From positions 1 through 47,782 of the forward strand of contig NZ_JALBGV010000044.1 of NCBI RefSeq assembly GCF_023006505.1: DNA of 47,782 nt. Reading direction: 5' to 3'. The notes below the pieces were generated by a model. It searched no databases and had not been told where the DNA came from. It was given only the letters and a program-made list of their open reading frames with translations. Positions 46,994-47,782 of the stretch are shown here, piece after piece; position 1 is the first letter of the stretch, and each line of letters starts with the position of its first letter. The translations under genes and the position numbers were made by a program. This DNA is from Neorhizobium sp. SHOUNA12A. GTDB lineage: Bacteria > Pseudomonadota > Alphaproteobacteria > Rhizobiales > Rhizobiaceae.

Positions 46994-47551
46994 ATGTCCA
47001 GCACATCAGCGGAAAAAGCGCCAGTCATCGTCATCGACCTGCAGACCAACATGTTCGACGGTCTTGTCGAGCCGCCTCTCCATGATGCGGATCTCCTCAC
47101 CGACCGCGCCCGCAAGGTGATCGACTGGGCGCGGCGCGAAGGCCGGGCGATTGCCTTCGTGCGCCATGACGGGCCGGAGGGCGATCCGCTGGCGCCGGGA
47201 GAGCCGGGCTGGCCCGTCTGGCCGGCACTTGGCCAGCGGGACGACGAGCCGACCTTCTCGAAGACCGTCCGCGACTCGTTCAGCAACCCGGAACTCGGCC
47301 AATGGATCGAGAACCAGGGTGCGCCCGAAGTGGTGATCCTCGGCGCCCAGACGGATTTCTGCGTCGCCGGCACGGTGCAGGGGGCGATCGCGGCCGGGCT
47401 GAAGGTGACGGTTGTTGCCGATGCCCACAGCACGCTCGATCAGCCGCAGGAGAGCGCCGCCGCCATCATCCGCCGTTACAATGCCCAGTTCGCCGAGGCC
47501 GGCGTCAATCTGGTGACCACCGAGGCGCTGATCGGTTCCCCGGCCGCCTGA
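46994..47551 (+). CDS. Isochorismatase-family cysteine hydrolase
   Basis: A 185-residue protein with the triad Asp15 (VIDLQTNMF), Lys90 (TFSKTVRDSF) and Cys123 (AQTDFCVAGTV), and the cis-peptide region just before the cysteine. Members hydrolyse nicotinamide, isochorismate, N-carbamoylsarcosine or biuret. No linked pathway genes are seen, so the substrate is open. GGAGGC lies before the ATG. Confidence 0.9.
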   Translation: MSSTSAEKAPVIVIDLQTNMFDGLVEPPLHDADLLTDRARKVIDWARREGRAIAFVRHDGPEGDPLAPGEPGWPVWPALGQRDDEPTFSKTVRDSFSNPELGQWIENQGAPEVVILGAQTDFCVAGTVQGAIAAGLKVTVVADAHSTLDQPQESAAAIIRRYNAQFAEAGVNLVTTEALIGSPAA

Positions 47552-47557
47552 CCGGTT

Positions 47558-47782
47558 CTAACCCAGCTCCAGCCGGCGGGTGATGCCGACTGCCTCGAGA
47601 AATACCTCGTCGTGGCTGACCACCAGCAGCGCGCCGTCATAGGCGCGCAATCCGGCCTCGACCGCGGCGATGGAATCGATATCCAGATGGTTGGTCGGCT
47701 CGTCGAGGATGAGCAGCGACGGCGGCGACCGCCCGCCGAGCACGCAGGCGAGCCCCGCCCGCAGCATCTGCCCGCCCGACAG
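47558..47782 (-). CDS. ABC-F family ATPase, C-terminal end (partial)
   Basis: The visible 74 codons begin with the signature [13 protein letters not shown] and continue to Walker [17 protein letters not shown], the H-loop [15 protein letters not shown] and the stop. DEPTNHLD is the mark of ABC-F proteins (translation factors of the Uup/EttA type, some giving antibiotic resistance), which lack membrane domains. The gene is cut by the window edge. Confidence 0.92.
   Translation of the reverse strand: MSGGQMLRAGLACVLGGRSPPSLLILDEPTNHLDIDSIAAVEAGLRAYDGALLVVSHDEVFLEAVGITRRLELG

Noticed and set aside
1..47782. tRNA, rRNA, CRISPR array, transposase, integrase or prophage genes
   Set aside because: I looked for conserved tRNA ends, regularly spaced repeats and DDE or tyrosine-recombinase motifs in the translated frames and found none. 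A covariance-model scan was not possible here.

Overview
The window looks like chromosome or chromid DNA from a member of the Rhizobiaceae (Alphaproteobacteria, Hyphomicrobiales). The evidence is the high GC content, dense operons with ATGA-type start/stop overlaps, and several intergenic palindromic elements of the type known as RIME (Rhizobium-specific intergenic mosaic elements). No rRNA, tRNA, CRISPR array, transposase or integrase was recognised. Both edges cut genes: a hexapeptide acyltransferase on the left and an ABC-F ATPase on the right.

Bases 1-8.6 kb are mixed housekeeping and accessory genes. They include a GH25 lysozyme-like lipoprotein, a divergent MocR-type regulator and EamA transporter pair, a small anchored protein, a DUF2161-like nuclease-fold protein, a Phd/PemK-type toxin-antitoxin module with a clear operator, an exporter-type ABC half-transporter and a LysR regulator. 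From 8.7 to 14.6 kb, divergent from the LysR gene, runs an operon with a ureohydrolase, a complete polyamine-type ABC importer and a nitrilase-superfamily hydrolase. I infer that it takes up and breaks down a guanidino or carbamoyl compound.

From 14.7 to 42.1 kb lies a long catabolic region. It holds a GldA-like dehydrogenase, an IclR regulator, a gentisate 1,2-dioxygenase/FAH hydrolase/MarR operon, a Zn-alcohol dehydrogenase with a thioesterase, a methyltransferase, a crotonase with a molybdenum-hydroxylase large subunit that has no partner subunits here, and two luciferase-like flavin monooxygenase plus alpha/beta-hydrolase pairs, one with a flavin reductase. It ends with a six-gene run: SDR, aldehyde dehydrogenase, ThDP enzyme, FMN 2-hydroxyacid oxidase, second ThDP enzyme and GlcD-like FAD dehydrogenase. 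The likely logic is oxidation of alcohol to ketone, Baeyer-Villiger type oxygen insertion with ester hydrolysis, stereo-complementary oxidation of 2-hydroxy acids to 2-oxo acids, ThDP-dependent cleavage to an aldehyde, aldehyde oxidation, and gentisate-type ring cleavage. A motif of the form GTATA(C)CCTT recurs in front of the gentisate operon and in two divergent promoter regions of the monooxygenase genes, suggesting one regulon, perhaps under the GntR/FCD regulator at about 29.1 kb.

From 42.1 to 47.8 kb there are small accessory genes: an exported protein, a MazE/MazF-type toxin-antitoxin module with a perfect palindromic operator, a GFA-family protein, a small HD hydrolase, an SDR, a 37-residue basic protein with a very strong ribosome binding site, an AT-richer gene with a HEPN-like RNase motif, a small exported basic protein, an isochorismatase-family hydrolase and the end of an ABC-F gene. 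A cluster of perfect hairpins at 30.9-31.2 kb lies outside all genes and may be a structured RNA.
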